NCBI RefSeq assembly: GCF_032191515.1
Contig: NC_091409.1
Span: 4,418,501-4,482,500 of the forward strand
Reading direction: 5' to 3'
Origin: Phaenicophaeus curvirostris
Lineage: Eukaryota; Chordata; Aves; Cuculiformes; Cuculidae
Length of the DNA stretch: 64,000 bases
Under the pieces are notes generated by a model. The model was not told where the DNA came from, did not search any database, and saw nothing but the letters and a program-made list of their open reading frames with translations. The translations under genes and the position numbers were made by a program. This document shows, piece by piece, positions 25,008 to 35,781 of this stretch (positions are counted from its first letter, which is position 1; the number at the start of each line of letters is the position of its first letter).

Positions 25008-25150
25008 GAGAGAGGCAGATAAAGGATAGTTGGAAAAAGAGGCACAGAAAGGGGAAGTGGCTTCTCCAAGGTCACACATGGATTGGTGGCTGTGCTGGAT
25101 CGAACCATCTGCCTATCAGGTCTCCTGGATCCTGTTTCTCTGTTTGATAC
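25008..25150 (-). mobile_element. MIR-like (CORE-SINE) remnant, antisense
   Basis: Read on the + strand, the segment contains 'gaggcacagaaaggggaag', then 'ggcttctccaaggtcacaca', then a 'ggctgtgctggatcgaacc' stretch. This follows the order of the reverse-complemented MIR SINE: the conserved core 'CCTTGGGCAAGTTACTTAACC...GTGCCTC' and the tRNA-derived box B 'GGTTCGAATCC'. MIR elements are ancient tRNA-derived SINEs found across amniotes and are rare and diverged in birds. The boundaries are approximate and the assignment rests on remembered consensus. Confidence 0.65.
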
Positions 25151-28100
25151 CCACGCTTGTCTCTTTTCCGTTGATATTTTTGATGGTTTTAATGTGGCAG
25201 AGGCAAAATCACAGTGCTTGACCACCAGCTCTCACCCAGCTTGGGGCAGGAGCTGGGTCCAGACCGCAAATCGTTTCCCTCAGCCCTGGCCATGGACATC
25301 TTCTCTGGCTTCGTCTGATATAAAGCAGCAAGTGAAACCTTCTGTCGCACACCTAAGGACTTAGAGATGATCAACTGTTTTGTATACACTTCTAAAATCT
25401 AAGACATGCACACAAAAAAAAATCAAAAAAAAAAAAAACCCAACAGAGAAAAACAACCCACCCACTAGAAAGACTTATTTGGAAGTCTGGGAAAGGGTCT
25501 AAATTCTGCAACTGCCCTAGGGTGTGTGGGGCACTCTCATTTAACATCAAGGCACTTAAGATATAATGATGCTGCTGGTTTGCCAGACAGGCAGATTCTT
25601 CCAGGAAGAATAGGGTACAAAAGACCCCTATTCTATAATTGTGTCTGTATGTAATTTTAGCATCTAGGCTTAACATTTTTCCATCTAAAGAAAAAGATGG
25701 GAGAAAAATATCCTTTCTAAGAGGGAACGCTTTCAGGCCTTTAACAGTGCAGAGACAGAGGAGCAAAATGACAGTTCTGTTTTCCTTGCAGATCATCTCT
25801 AATAATGGCTCCTGGTATTGAAAGTATTGTGGTTTGCTAGCACTGAAATGTAAAGTTATTTTGAGCGTGAAAGCCTGAACATCGTTCTATTTAAAAAAAA
25901 ACGTAAAAGAAGGAGAGGAATGTTTACAGCACGTTAAAACCTGTGTGACAACTTAGCAAGAACTATTTTAACAATCCTCTTATATTCCCTTTCCTGTTAT
26001 GCACCATAAAATGAGAACGCAGTGTCAGTAATAAATAAGAGCAGCATGGAGGGGTAGCTCACCGTGCCGCTGTCACCCTGCTCCGGTGGGAACCGCGGGC
26101 TGCGGGGTTGCCTTGAGTGCTGGGGAGGTGAAGCCAGGAGCCTCTTCTCCTCTGCTGACCCTCTAGGCAGGAGAAAGGCTTGGGAATTCCGTGCTTCTTT
26201 GCCGGAGCTAACTATAACCTGGGAGTTAGACAACACAGCCTCTGCTCCTCCTGCCTCGGTGGGGTTTGTGACCCGAACGTAACAGGCAGAACAATTCTTT
26301 ATTAAAAAGTTTGCAGTGGGGAGTAGGTCCGGAGTGCATGTTGACAAATATTGAAACTGAATCTGAGAAAAGACACGTTCCAGTTTTGTGGGGGTTTTTT
26401 TGTAATCGGCATTCCATATGTGTTATGCGGAGAGCTGGGATGTGCTTGCACTTTGGTTACATAAGAGGGGTTTTTTAATAAAGTGCCGTGCAGAATGCAC
26501 GAGCAGTGAGAAGGGATATCGGGGGGGAAAAATCCTGTAAGGAAATAAGAAAAGCTACTAGGTGAAAAGGTCTTACTCAGTGTTTTATTTCCATAATCCC
26601 ATGAGTTCCTTAAAGTCTCTTAATGTTTCTGAGGAAAAGCCTCAAACTGAAAGGAGGGAGGCAAGATTTTTTTTTTCCTATTGCTTTAAAGGAAGGTCTT
26701 GGTTAATTATTTGGGCTTGTTTTTATTTAAAAACAAAACAAAAATCACTCTCAAGTTTAGAATTTCTGTATGGAAAAATACTACGTCTTTGCCAGAGAGG
26801 GAAGTATCTCTTTTTCATTCTGTTTGTTTTGGAGTATCTGTACTTAAGTGTTTTGTGTTTGTTCTTTATTGACTACATTAATAGTGCATCAATTTCTTCT
26901 GACAATGTTCGTTCCATTCGGAGAGGCTCACCCTTTCCCATATGACAAACTTCGTTTTACTTGATGCCACTGCTTTGCACACCCCCCGCACACCCCCACA
27001 CCCCATTTGATTGATAATAGCTTAATTTCCTACCTTGTTTACCTTTTAATGCTTTCTTAAGTGATTGTTGTTCTGGCCACCACAAAGGAAACAACTGAAA
27101 AAAAAAAAACCCACCCCACATTGGCTTCTTGCTCCAATTACAATCAGTTTGCTTTATTCTTCCTTTTTAGATTATTGTTTGGCTTTAATTTGTTTGTTTC
27201 TCCTTTAAATGGGATTGAGATTACTCAAGGGTTTCTTGCTCAGCAGGTCAAAGGGTAACTTGGAGACTTTGAAACCATCTCCCTTTTTATCACCAAGTTT
27301 CGTTCTTCCAAGAGTCCAAAGGATTTTGCAGGACGATAGCTCGTGGAGGATGCCTCCATCTAAGGAAAGCATGAGCAGCAGACCTGAGTCATTGCAAGAG
27401 GCCACGGGAGTCGTCTCAGTGTTCAAAGCAGATGAAAAAAACACAGATCTAAGTCTAAATCAGGACCTTAATTAATCTACATATATAACTAACTAAAAGA
27501 TTAAGTTTACTGGGTGTTAAATATGTTGGGATGGATAGATCTGCCTCTCTACCAGTCATTTCTGTGGCCCAGGATGAAGGTGTTTCTATTGCTAAGGCTG
27601 AAAATTTTCGCAGACTTCGAAACAGAGAGGTATCAATACACAAAAATATTTAGTGTGTGCTATTAAATAAGTCCTTTAACTGAAAGAGTCAATCTGTCCC
27701 CAAGATAATCCCTGCTTTTGAAAGAGGAAAGTCTGCTCAAACTGCTCAGCCCTGGCACCCTGAATTTGTAGGACAGCAAAACAAAGTGCTGGGCGATGTA
27801 GGCTCCTTAACAAACACTCACAGCTGCTTCTTATTTCTGCAAAGATTTTAATCCTCAAAGGTGCTATGCACAGGTGCAATTTATGCACCTTTCTAATATA
27901 AATTCACTCACTCTTTATTTTGTCCCAGTAGTTTGAATCCCTTGAAAATCTTAGGAAGAAAACCCCAACACCTCAAGAATTGTCATTTCTTACAAAGATA
28001 TGAAAAAATAATAAATTTCAGATTAAGCACATCATGCAGAAAATTAATAGATTTTAAAAAAAACCAAAACAAACAGAAACCAAGGCGTAGATCCTACAAT

Positions 28101-31100
28101 CATGTATGTTCAGCTGTGTAGGGAATGATGGGGTTGCGGATTCTAAGTGAAAAAAGATTTAACTGTCTTTCCCTTATCATGATCAGCAGCTCTGACCCAA
28201 ACTCTTGGAACAATCTTACAGGGTGAAGACTAGGAAGGGGAGGTAACTGAGGTGCACAGCTGTAACTGCATTTTTAGGCCATAGTTTGTTGTGCGCTGAT
28301 CCATTCCTTGACAGCTTCAAATCAGAGAGTATTTTCCTATTCTGTTTTGTTTTGTTTTTTTCCCATACATGCAAGCTTAGCTCTCTTTGGGTTCATCCTG
28401 ATGCCATAGAGAGGAACATTGTGAAGTTTACAGTCTTGGATTTCAAGTGGAAAGAGTCTAAAGTAAATCAGAGATAAAGGTGTTGGTGTAAGAACCATTT
28501 GTTTCATGTGTTCCCCAGATTAATTGAGCTCTGTATCCTTTCATTAAAAAGTCTGCTGAAAATAGGCTATTTCCTATAAACAGAAACAAAGGAAATTGTA
28601 CCGTTAGATCACCACTGTCACTTTTACTTTTTGAGCTACAAATTTTTGTCTTCTCTGCCTTTTCTCCTTAGCCATGGCAGGAACTGAAATTCAGGCTATT
28701 CCAGCGGCAAGAAAGGCTGACAACCTCCTCAAAAGTTGCAGTGCCATTTCAGTCTGGTTGCTAAGGGATGCTCAAGCGTGATGTCATCTGTATCTTTCCT
28801 TCCAAATGAGCACATTGGTCTGGTCACAATCCACCCCCACAGTTCACAGCCAAAAGTTTCTGAGGTCATGTTCACTGTGGATAGCGTGAGCCCATAAGGA
28901 ACTGTGCAACTGTCCTATCTGAAAACTAATTAGCCATCTCTTTTTTTTTTTCTGGAGGCTGGGGCTTCCAAAGCGCTCAGTACTTTCAACTTTCCAACAA
29001 ATGTGACTTGTTTGCAGTAGGAAATAAGGGTGTTTGTCACTGGAGGATTTGGAAAGTATCTGTGGTGTAGGATAGACATCCTGATCTGGATGTCACAATC
29101 ACCTGTAAAAAGAAAGAGTAACTCGAGTGAATTCAGAGCCTAAGTCTGATCACTTGAGAGCAAAACTGATGCAACGTCAGAACTGTAAGCAGAAAGTTTT
29201 ACCCATTTTGTTAGAAAAAGAAAAGAATGGAAAGGCACAAAATGCTTTTGAGATGTATTTTATCAACAGGCTCAAAATGTACTCGGTGAAGAAAGTAATA
29301 ACTCTAAGAACAAGTCTTGAATTTTCAGTTTCCAGCCCATTGTAAAAATTGTGACTGTTAGAACAGTATTTCCTTGTCTCCTACCCATATGAGTGTGAAT
29401 TAGGGAGTCTACTGCAAGGAAAATGCATTACTCAACTGAGTAGAGTACATGTTTATTTACAGGATTGGGTCATTGTCTTCCATTGTCTTCAGTCTCAGAC
29501 ACCAAACTCATTTTGGGAGCAAAAGCTGGGGCGGGGTGGGGGGAGAATGGAGAAAAGAATAGCAATGAAATTTCTCTTTCAAAAAGATTAAGAGACCTAA
29601 TGATTTTCATTAGAATTAATAGACCAATGAAACTAAAACCACATTAACTAATGTTATCAAGTAAAATGAAATGGATTATAGATGTATGACATTTTTCTAC
29701 ACACGTCCCTCATAAATATTCCATTGAAATATTACGCACTCTGAACTATCCTGCTGCATCTCCTTGTGAGACCTTTTCTGGTTTGAGAAGTGAAAGAGAG
29801 GAATATTGTTTCACACTGCCACTCCCCCTGTTCTTCTGTGAAATCCTTAAGCTAAGATACATGTTGATGTCTCAGTGCTTACTTTAGACTAAACCGAAAT
29901 TGCCACAGAATCTGAGGCTGCTGGCTGTTATATTCAGACACAGAAGGAAAATCACTGAAAATGAATTAAATCTGTAAGTATGCAACACTCGCAGTCTGCG
30001 GAGTGTAAACTCTTAGCTCCTGTTAATTTAAGTGTGCAGAATGGAGTCAATAGACACAAGTCTTCCAATATCTCTTACAGCCACTTTCACACTCATGTTG
30101 CCTTGTATTTTTGAAAGATATTTATGCCTAAGTGTCCTTTAACATCCTATTCTGACTATTTTCAACTTTCAAATAGATGGTTATCACAGAGACAATAGTT
30201 ATTTCATCTTTGTGTTTATTTGTTCCTAGGGCTGCAGGTTCTTCAGAAGTGAGTCATTTTATGGTGAGTTGGGTCAGGTTCTGCCTGCACTTACCCTGCT
30301 GACGGCAGTAGGTTCGTGAAACTCAAGTTCATGGATTTCTACAAGATGGAAGCTAATGGTTTCAGTAAAACAAGGTTTACTCTAAAGATACGCCAGCAGC
30401 TTTGTGCTATTTAAACAAATTAAAAAGAGGAAAACCAGCCTATGTATTGGTATGCTTGCTCTGCAAATGATGCTTTCCTAATCAGGACAGCGCCAGAACA
30501 AAAATCATGGCAGTTCAGTAGGTTTGGTGCCTTATATCTAGTGTCATGTCTATTTCAGGAAAAAAAAAAAACAAACAAAAAACCAAAAAACAAACAAACA
30601 AGGCTGTAATTGCCAATGGGTTTAACAATTTGGGAGTTTTCTTTTGATTTTCTGTAGCTTTTGACACTTTCTCACTTTACTAACACTTGCAATACAAAGA
30701 GCTGATTCTTAATTCTGTTGTAAGTAACTGGGAGTTTTGTGAATTAGCTGAGCGTGTTATCCCTTTTCAGCTACCTCATGCTTTGGTCAAGAGACAGGCA
30801 CAGGGTGGATGTACCAGGAGGGCAGCAATTCCTGCACCCCAGCGTGGTGGCTGACAGCAGTTAGTGGTTCACCTCACAGAGCCCGTCCTGGTTTGCGTTT
30901 GGGACAGGGATGCACGGGCGCTGCTGGACAACGGCTTTTCCAAAGCAACAATTCCCTTGTCAGCACATGCTGTGGCATATTCCCTGTTCCCCATCCCTAC
31001 CCTAATGCTGCTCACCAAGATTTTAGCCTTCTGTACGCCTCCAGCAATAATTTTTATCTTGTGTACTCCTTTGTGTTTGGAGCCTGAGATAGGCTCCCTT

Positions 31101-32251
31101 CCCCCCAAGCTGCAACCTGGAGGAAAGCAAAGCCTGGAGGCTGGGGCAGATTTCCCTGCTGCATGAGGTAGCAGATACTGGCATTACTGCATTCTCTTCA
31201 TACCTGTGACCATAAAAAAGCTGTGAGGTTTTATAATTTTCTGCTTTATTGAGTCCTTTATACCTTGTAAATGCCACAGTTAAAATATATTTGAATATGG
31301 TATATTATGTGGAAACAATATAAATAAAAGACCTATAGAAGAAACAAGGAATTATTATAATATTTGCTTCAGATGAATCTGGGCAGCGCTGAGCCAAGTG
31401 TCTCTGAGATGTTTTATAACTGCCTTGGCCTAAAACAACACCTTGAGAAGTCAGTAAGAGCCTCTTCACTGACTCCAAAGCTCTTAGGCTCTGTGCAACA
31501 TGAAGTTGTGGTGTTTAAGAACAGACTGAAAGTGACAGTAACTCCTCAAAGCCCAAGGTTTGGTGCTGGTGTTCCATTTCTCGTGAGGTCCAACCCTCTT
31601 TCAGGAAGGGCAGCTAAACAGATGTATCTGATGACACTGACTATGACCTCCTGGTTGTTTGCTCTATTCACATAATTATTTTACTGTAGGTGGTTCTAAA
31701 TATAGTAACTGGATGACGTAAGAAGGTGTGTTCATGGGAATAGTGTTGTAGATAATTGAATTTTGTAAATGCAGATAAATAATTTATGTATAGTAAAGGC
31801 CATCTCGCTAATCTCAGGGAGGCAGAGGAAAACTACCTGCGTATTTTAGGGAACCGGGCTTTACAAAGAGCAAAGCACCAGTCTTTGTTTTCCAGATGTA
31901 GCTGATAAGCTTGTGCATGAAAACTACTGTGTAATTTATATAATGAGGTTTCAAAAAATATTTTAGAGAACAAAATGGAGCCAGATAGCTGGCAAAGCAC
32001 ACACACAAGCAACTGCATGCATCGAGTTGTCCTCCGTGGTCCGCCCACATGACTTGGTAGCCTGTTTGCCTCGGTCCTAGCCCTGTCCGGGGCATGCGTG
32101 GGCTCCTCTGTGCCCAGGGGCAGCCCTCCATTAAAACTTACTCAGAATTCTATGAATTAACCCCCCAGCTCATGCAAAAATTTTCTTGGCTTCCTCCCAA
32201 GAAGCGCTTCCGAAAGACTGCCACCCATACGAGGGGTCACTTAGTCATGGA
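25151..32251. other. Non-coding sequence, no gene recognised
   Basis: Short open frames occur on both strands with no recognisable domains. Low-complexity patches include A-rich runs near 25411-25438 and 30559-30601 and a C-rich/CA patch at about 26979-27003. I see no exon, tRNA or transposon terminus. Confidence 0.5.
30559..30601. repeat. A-rich simple repeat with CAAA units
   Basis: A poly-A run followed by repeated CAAA units. It could be the degraded poly-A tail of an old retroposed sequence, but no recognisable body lies next to it. Confidence 0.6.
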
Positions 32252-32608
32252 TCCCTGCAGGGCTTATAAGCACCATTTAAGTGCTGGAAGGCTGCAATAA
32301 GATCTCCTTGGAGTCTTCTCTTCTCCAAGCTGAACAACCCCAACTCCTTCAGCCTCTCTTCATAGCAGAGGTACTCCAGCCGTTTGATCATCTCCGTGGC
32401 CTCCCTCTGGACCCACTCCAACAGGTCCACGTCCTTCCTGTGCGGAAGACTCCAGAAATGGACACAGGGCTCCAGGTGGGGTCTCACCAGAGCAGAGGGG
32501 CAGAATCGCCTCCCTTGAAGCTGACAACGCTGCTTTGATGCAGCCCAGGATGTGGTTGGTGTTCTGGACCACGAGCGCACGTTGCCAGCTCACATCCAGC
32601 TCCTGCCC
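32252..32608 (-). mobile_element. CR1 LINE internal fragment, antisense
   Basis: The minus strand translates into the C-terminal CR1 ORF2 region. Recognisable pieces are TNHILGCIKAALSASREAILPL near the N-terminal side, then DVDLLEWVQREATEMIKRLE and YEERLKELGLFSLEKRRLQG, then DLIAAFQHLNGAYK. The copy is cut at both ends: the usual 3' UTR and octamer tail are missing on the low-coordinate side, and the high-coordinate end stops where the minisatellite starts. It is orientated opposite to GNAS and to the other CR1 copy. The exact edges are approximate. Confidence 0.9.
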
Positions 32609-34799
32609 CGAAGCGGGAGCAGTGGGGCCATTGGAAGCAGCGGGGCTGTTGGAAATGGGGGTGGTGGGGCTGTTGGAAGAAGCAAGGCTGTTGGAAGTGG
32701 GAGCAGCAGGGTTGTTGGAAGAAGCAGGGCCATTGGAAGCAGCGGGGTCATTGGAAGTGGGAGCGGTGGGGCCGTTGGAAGAAGCGGGGCTGTTGGAAGA
32801 TGTGGGATCATTGGAAGTGGGAGCGGTGGGGCTGCTGGAAAAAGTGGGGCCATTGGAAGCAGCGAGGCTGTTAGAAGATGCGGGGCTGCTGGAAGTTGGA
32901 GCAGCAGGCGTGTTGGAAGAAGCAGGATCATTTGAAGTGGGAGCAGCGGGGCTGTAGGAAGAAGTGAGGCTGTTGGAACAAGCGGGAGCACTGGAAGTGG
33001 GAGCGGTGGAGCCGTTGGAAGAAGCGGGGTCATTGCAAGAAGCGGGATCATTGGAAGTGGGAGCGGTGGGACTGTTAGAAGAAGCGGGATCATTGGAAGT
33101 GGGAGCAGTGGGGTCATTCGAAGCTGCAGGGCCACTGGAAGCAGGAGCAGTTGGTGCCGTTGGAAGCAGCGAGGCTGTTAGAAGATGCGGGGCTGCTGGA
33201 AGCGGGAGCAGCAGGCGTGTTGGAAGAAGCAGGATCATTTGAAGTGGGAGCAGCGGGGCTGTAGGAAGATGTGGGGCTGTTGGAACAAGCAGGAGCATTG
33301 GAAGTAGGAGCGGTGCGGCTGCTGGAAGAAGCGGGGTCATTGCAAGAAGCGGGATCATTGGAAGTGGGAGCAGTGGGGCTGTTGGAACAAGAAGGAGCTT
33401 TGGAAGTAGGAGCGGTGGGGCTGCTGGAAGAAGTGGGGTCGTTGGAAGAAGCAAGGCTGTTGGAAGAAGCAGGATCATTTGAAGTGGGAGCAACTGGGCC
33501 GTTGGAACAAGCAGGATGATTGGAAGTGGGAGCGGTGGAGCCATTGGAAGAAGCGGGGCTGTTGGAAGAACCGGGGTCATTGCAAGAAGCGGGATCATTG
33601 GAAGTGGGAGCGGTGGGGCTGTTGGAAGAAGCGGGATCATTGGAAGTGGGAGCAGTGGGGTCATTTGAAGCTGCAGGGCCATTGGAAGCAGGAGCAGTTG
33701 GTGCCGTTGGAAGCAACAAGGCTGTTAGAAGATGCGGGACTGCTGGAAGCGGGAGCAGCAGGCGTGTTGGAAGAAGCAGGATCATTTGAAGTGGGAGCAG
33801 CGGGGCTGTAGGAAGAAGCGGGGCTGTTGGAACAAGCAGGAGCATTGGAAGTAGGAGCGGTGTGGCTGCTGGAAGAAGTGGGGTTGTTGGAAGAAGCGAG
33901 GCTGTTGGAAGAAGCGGGATCATTTGAAGTGGGAGCAGCGGGGCCGTTGGAACAAGCAGGACGATTGGAAGTGGGAGCGGTGGAGCCATTGGAAGAAGCG
34001 GGGCTGTTGGAAAAAACGGGGTCATTGCAAGAAGCGGGATCATTGGAAGTGGGAGTGGTGGGGCTGTTGGAAGAAGCAGGGCCGTTGGAAGAAGTGGGGC
34101 TGTTGGAAGTGGGAGCGGTGGAGCCATTGGAAGAAGCGGGATCATTGGAAGTGGGAGCAGTGGGGTCATTTGAAGCTGCAGGGCCATTGGAAGCAGGAGC
34201 AGTTGGTGCTGTTGGAAGCAGCGAGGCTGTTAGAAGATGCGGGGCTGCTGGAAGCGGGAGCAGCAGGCGTGTTGGAAGAAGCAGGATCATTTGAAGTGGG
34301 AGCAACTGGGCCGTTGGAACAAGCAGGATGATTGGAAGTGGGAGCGGTGGAGCCATTGGAAGAAGCGAGGTCGTTGGAAGAAGTGGGGCTATTGGAAGTG
34401 GGAGCCGTGGAGCCGTTGGAAGAAGCGGGGCCGTTGGAAGAAGTGGGGTCGTTGGAAGAAGCGGGGTCGTTGGAAGTTGGGAGCAGTGGAGCCATGGGAA
34501 GAAGCGGGGTCATTGGAAGAAGTGGGGCTATTGGGAGTGGTGGAGCCGTTGGAAGAAGCGGGGTTGTTGGAAGAAGCGGGGTCGTTGGAAATGGGAGCAG
34601 TGGAGCCGTTGGAAGAAGCGGGGTCGTTGGAAGAAGTGGGGCTATTGGAAGTGGGAGCGGTGAAGCCGTTGGAAGGAGCGGGGTCGTTGGAAGGAGCGGG
34701 ATCACTGGAAGTGGGAGCAGCGGGGCCGCTGGAAGGAGCGGGGCGGCTGGCAGCGGGCGGAGGGGCCGCTGGAGCCGCGGGGCCGTGGTTCGAAGCGGG
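32609..34799. repeat. Composite minisatellite of 18- and 24-bp modules with higher-order structure
   Basis: About 2.2 kb is built almost entirely from two related modules. One is 18 bp, of the type 'ttggaagaagcggggtcg'. The other is 24 bp, beginning 'ttggaagtgggagcgg' and ending 'tggagcca' or 'tggggctg'. They alternate mostly as 24+18 or 24+18+18, roughly 100 modules in all. A larger block starting 'gaagctgcagggcca' recurs at 33120, 33667 and 34172, giving higher-order periods of about 547 and 505 bp, with a partial relative near 32848. The + strand is strongly G-rich. Because module lengths are multiples of three, long frames stay open on both strands, for example a 440-codon ATG-started antisense frame at 32360-33682. 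I do not regard these as genes. The array joins a CR1 fragment at its left and grades into the GNAS CpG island at its right. Confidence 0.93.
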
Positions 34800-34805
34800 C
34801 GCGGG

Positions 34806-34825
34806 TGACGCGCTCCGTCATGTGA
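34806..34825. promoter_or_regulatory. Inverted CRE half-sites with adjoining M-box
   Basis: TGACG (34806-34810) and CGTCA (34816-34820) form an inverted pair of CRE half-sites. The second overlaps the palindrome TCATGTGA (34818-34825), which matches the M-box bound by MITF/TFE basic helix-loop-helix factors. The sites lie exactly where the minisatellite ends and unique promoter sequence begins. Gs-alpha acts upstream of cAMP and CREB, so feedback is conceivable but only inferred. Confidence 0.3.
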
Positions 34826-34912
34826 GCCGCCCCGCTCCCAGCGTTCAGTGTGGGTCTCGCCCCACCCCGCGCTCCGAGCGGCTCCGGCGGGGAAGGGGGG
34901 GGCGGAGGGGGT

Positions 34913-34954
34913 GGGGAAAAAAAAAAAAAAAAAGAGAGAAAAGAAAAAAAGAAA
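34913..34954 (+). repeat. 42-nt homopurine tract in the GNAS promoter
   Basis: An unbroken A/G run with a 17-nt A stretch, preceded by G-rich sequence. Such purine mirror-type tracts can form triplex DNA or exclude nucleosomes; that function is inferred. Confidence 0.75.
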
Positions 34955-35135
34955 TGCGGGAGAGAGACGGAAAATAAGACGAGGAAAAATCCTCCCGTGA
35001 GGGGCAGGTTTTGCACGGGGGGAGAGACCAAACGGGATTTTTTTTCTGTGGGGTTTTTGGGGTTTTTTTGTTTTTTGCCTCCCCGGAGAAGCCGCGAGGA
35101 TTCAGCCGCCTGGAAACCCGATGTGAAAAAGCAGC

Positions 35136-35184
35136 GAGGGGGGGGGGAAAGGAAAGGAAAAAAAAAAAAAAAAAGGAGGGGGGG
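35136..35184 (+). repeat. 49-nt homopurine tract in the GNAS promoter
   Basis: A second A/G-only run: a G stretch, GGAAA repeats, a long A stretch and a further G-rich end. It is the same class as the tract about 220 bp upstream. Confidence 0.75.
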
Positions 35185-35332
35185 CTTGTTTTGGACACCC
35201 CCCGGCGGCGAGGAGCGGCGAGAACGGCCCCGAGCTCGGCTGGCGGGGGGCTCGGAACAGACGTTTCCCGATCCTCCCCGCCGCGGATTTGGGGAGGTTT
35301 CGGCGCCTTTTGGATCTAAAAAGGATTATTAA

Positions 35333-35410
35333 TTTTTTTTTTAATTTTTTTTTTTTTTTTTTTTTGGCCTCTGTGTGTGTGTCCGGGGGGGGGGGGGGTG
35401 GGGGGGGGGA
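35333..35410 (+). repeat. Poly-T, (TG)n, poly-G composite tract
   Basis: A long T run broken by a single AA (35333-35365) is followed by a short TG repeat (35372-35382). Next comes a G run interrupted once (about 35385-35409). The G run can form a G-quadruplex. The tract lies about 370-450 bp upstream of the Gs-alpha start codon, near where transcription may begin. Homopolymer lengths may be inexact in an assembly. Confidence 0.8.
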
Positions 35411-35651
35411 GGTGGCACCGAAGCTGGATCCGGGGGGAGGAGGAGGCGTCTGCGTTCGCTCGAGAGCAGCCGCGGAGCTCCCCGCGGATCGCGCCCTGCC
35501 GCCACCCCCCGGGGAAGGTGCGGGACCGGCGCGGGGCTGAGCCGGGGGGGCGGGGAGCGCAGCAGAGGCAGCCGCAGCTGCCGGGGAGGAGGCCCGGAGC
35601 GGCAGCAAAGTCATCGCCGTCGGCCCCCCCCCACCCCGCTCCGCTCTCTCC

Positions 35652-35693
35652 ATGCCTCTGGCTTTGGGCAGCGGCCGCCGCAGCAGCGACTAG
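35652..35693 (+). other. Upstream ORF in the GNAS 5' leader
   Basis: An ATG with a weak context (T at -3, C at +4) opens a 13-codon frame, MPLALGSGRRSSD, closed by TAG at 35691-35693. It ends 88 nt before the main start and is out of frame with it. If transcribed, as its closeness to the start codon suggests, it could reduce ribosome flow to the main frame. It may equally be skipped by leaky scanning. Confidence 0.5.
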
Positions 35694-35731
35694 GGGAGGA
35701 GGAGGAGGAGGAGGAGGAAGAAGAAGGGAAA
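35692..35731 (+). repeat. (GAG)n purine tract in the 5' leader
   Basis: About 40 nt of GAG triplets grading into AAG, about 50 nt before the start codon. It is probably part of the 5' UTR. A related GGA tract lies in intron 1 at 35985-36014. Confidence 0.8.
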
Positions 35732-35781
35732 CCTCCTTGCCTCGCCCCGGCCGCCCTCCCGTCCCCTCCTCGCCCCCCAAG

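Noticed and set aside
32609..34799. CRISPR-like array of repeats and spacers
   Set aside because: The units are contiguous 18/24-bp modules with no unique spacers, in a vertebrate genome, so it is a minisatellite.
32535..34977. Many long repeat-encoded proteins on both strands
   Set aside because: They arise because the tandem modules are multiples of three. No conserved domain, no splice context, and frames conflict on both strands, so they are not listed as genes.
35121..35126. ATG followed at once by TGA as a minimal uORF
   Set aside because: It is probably upstream of the transcription start, so there is no support that it is in the mRNA.
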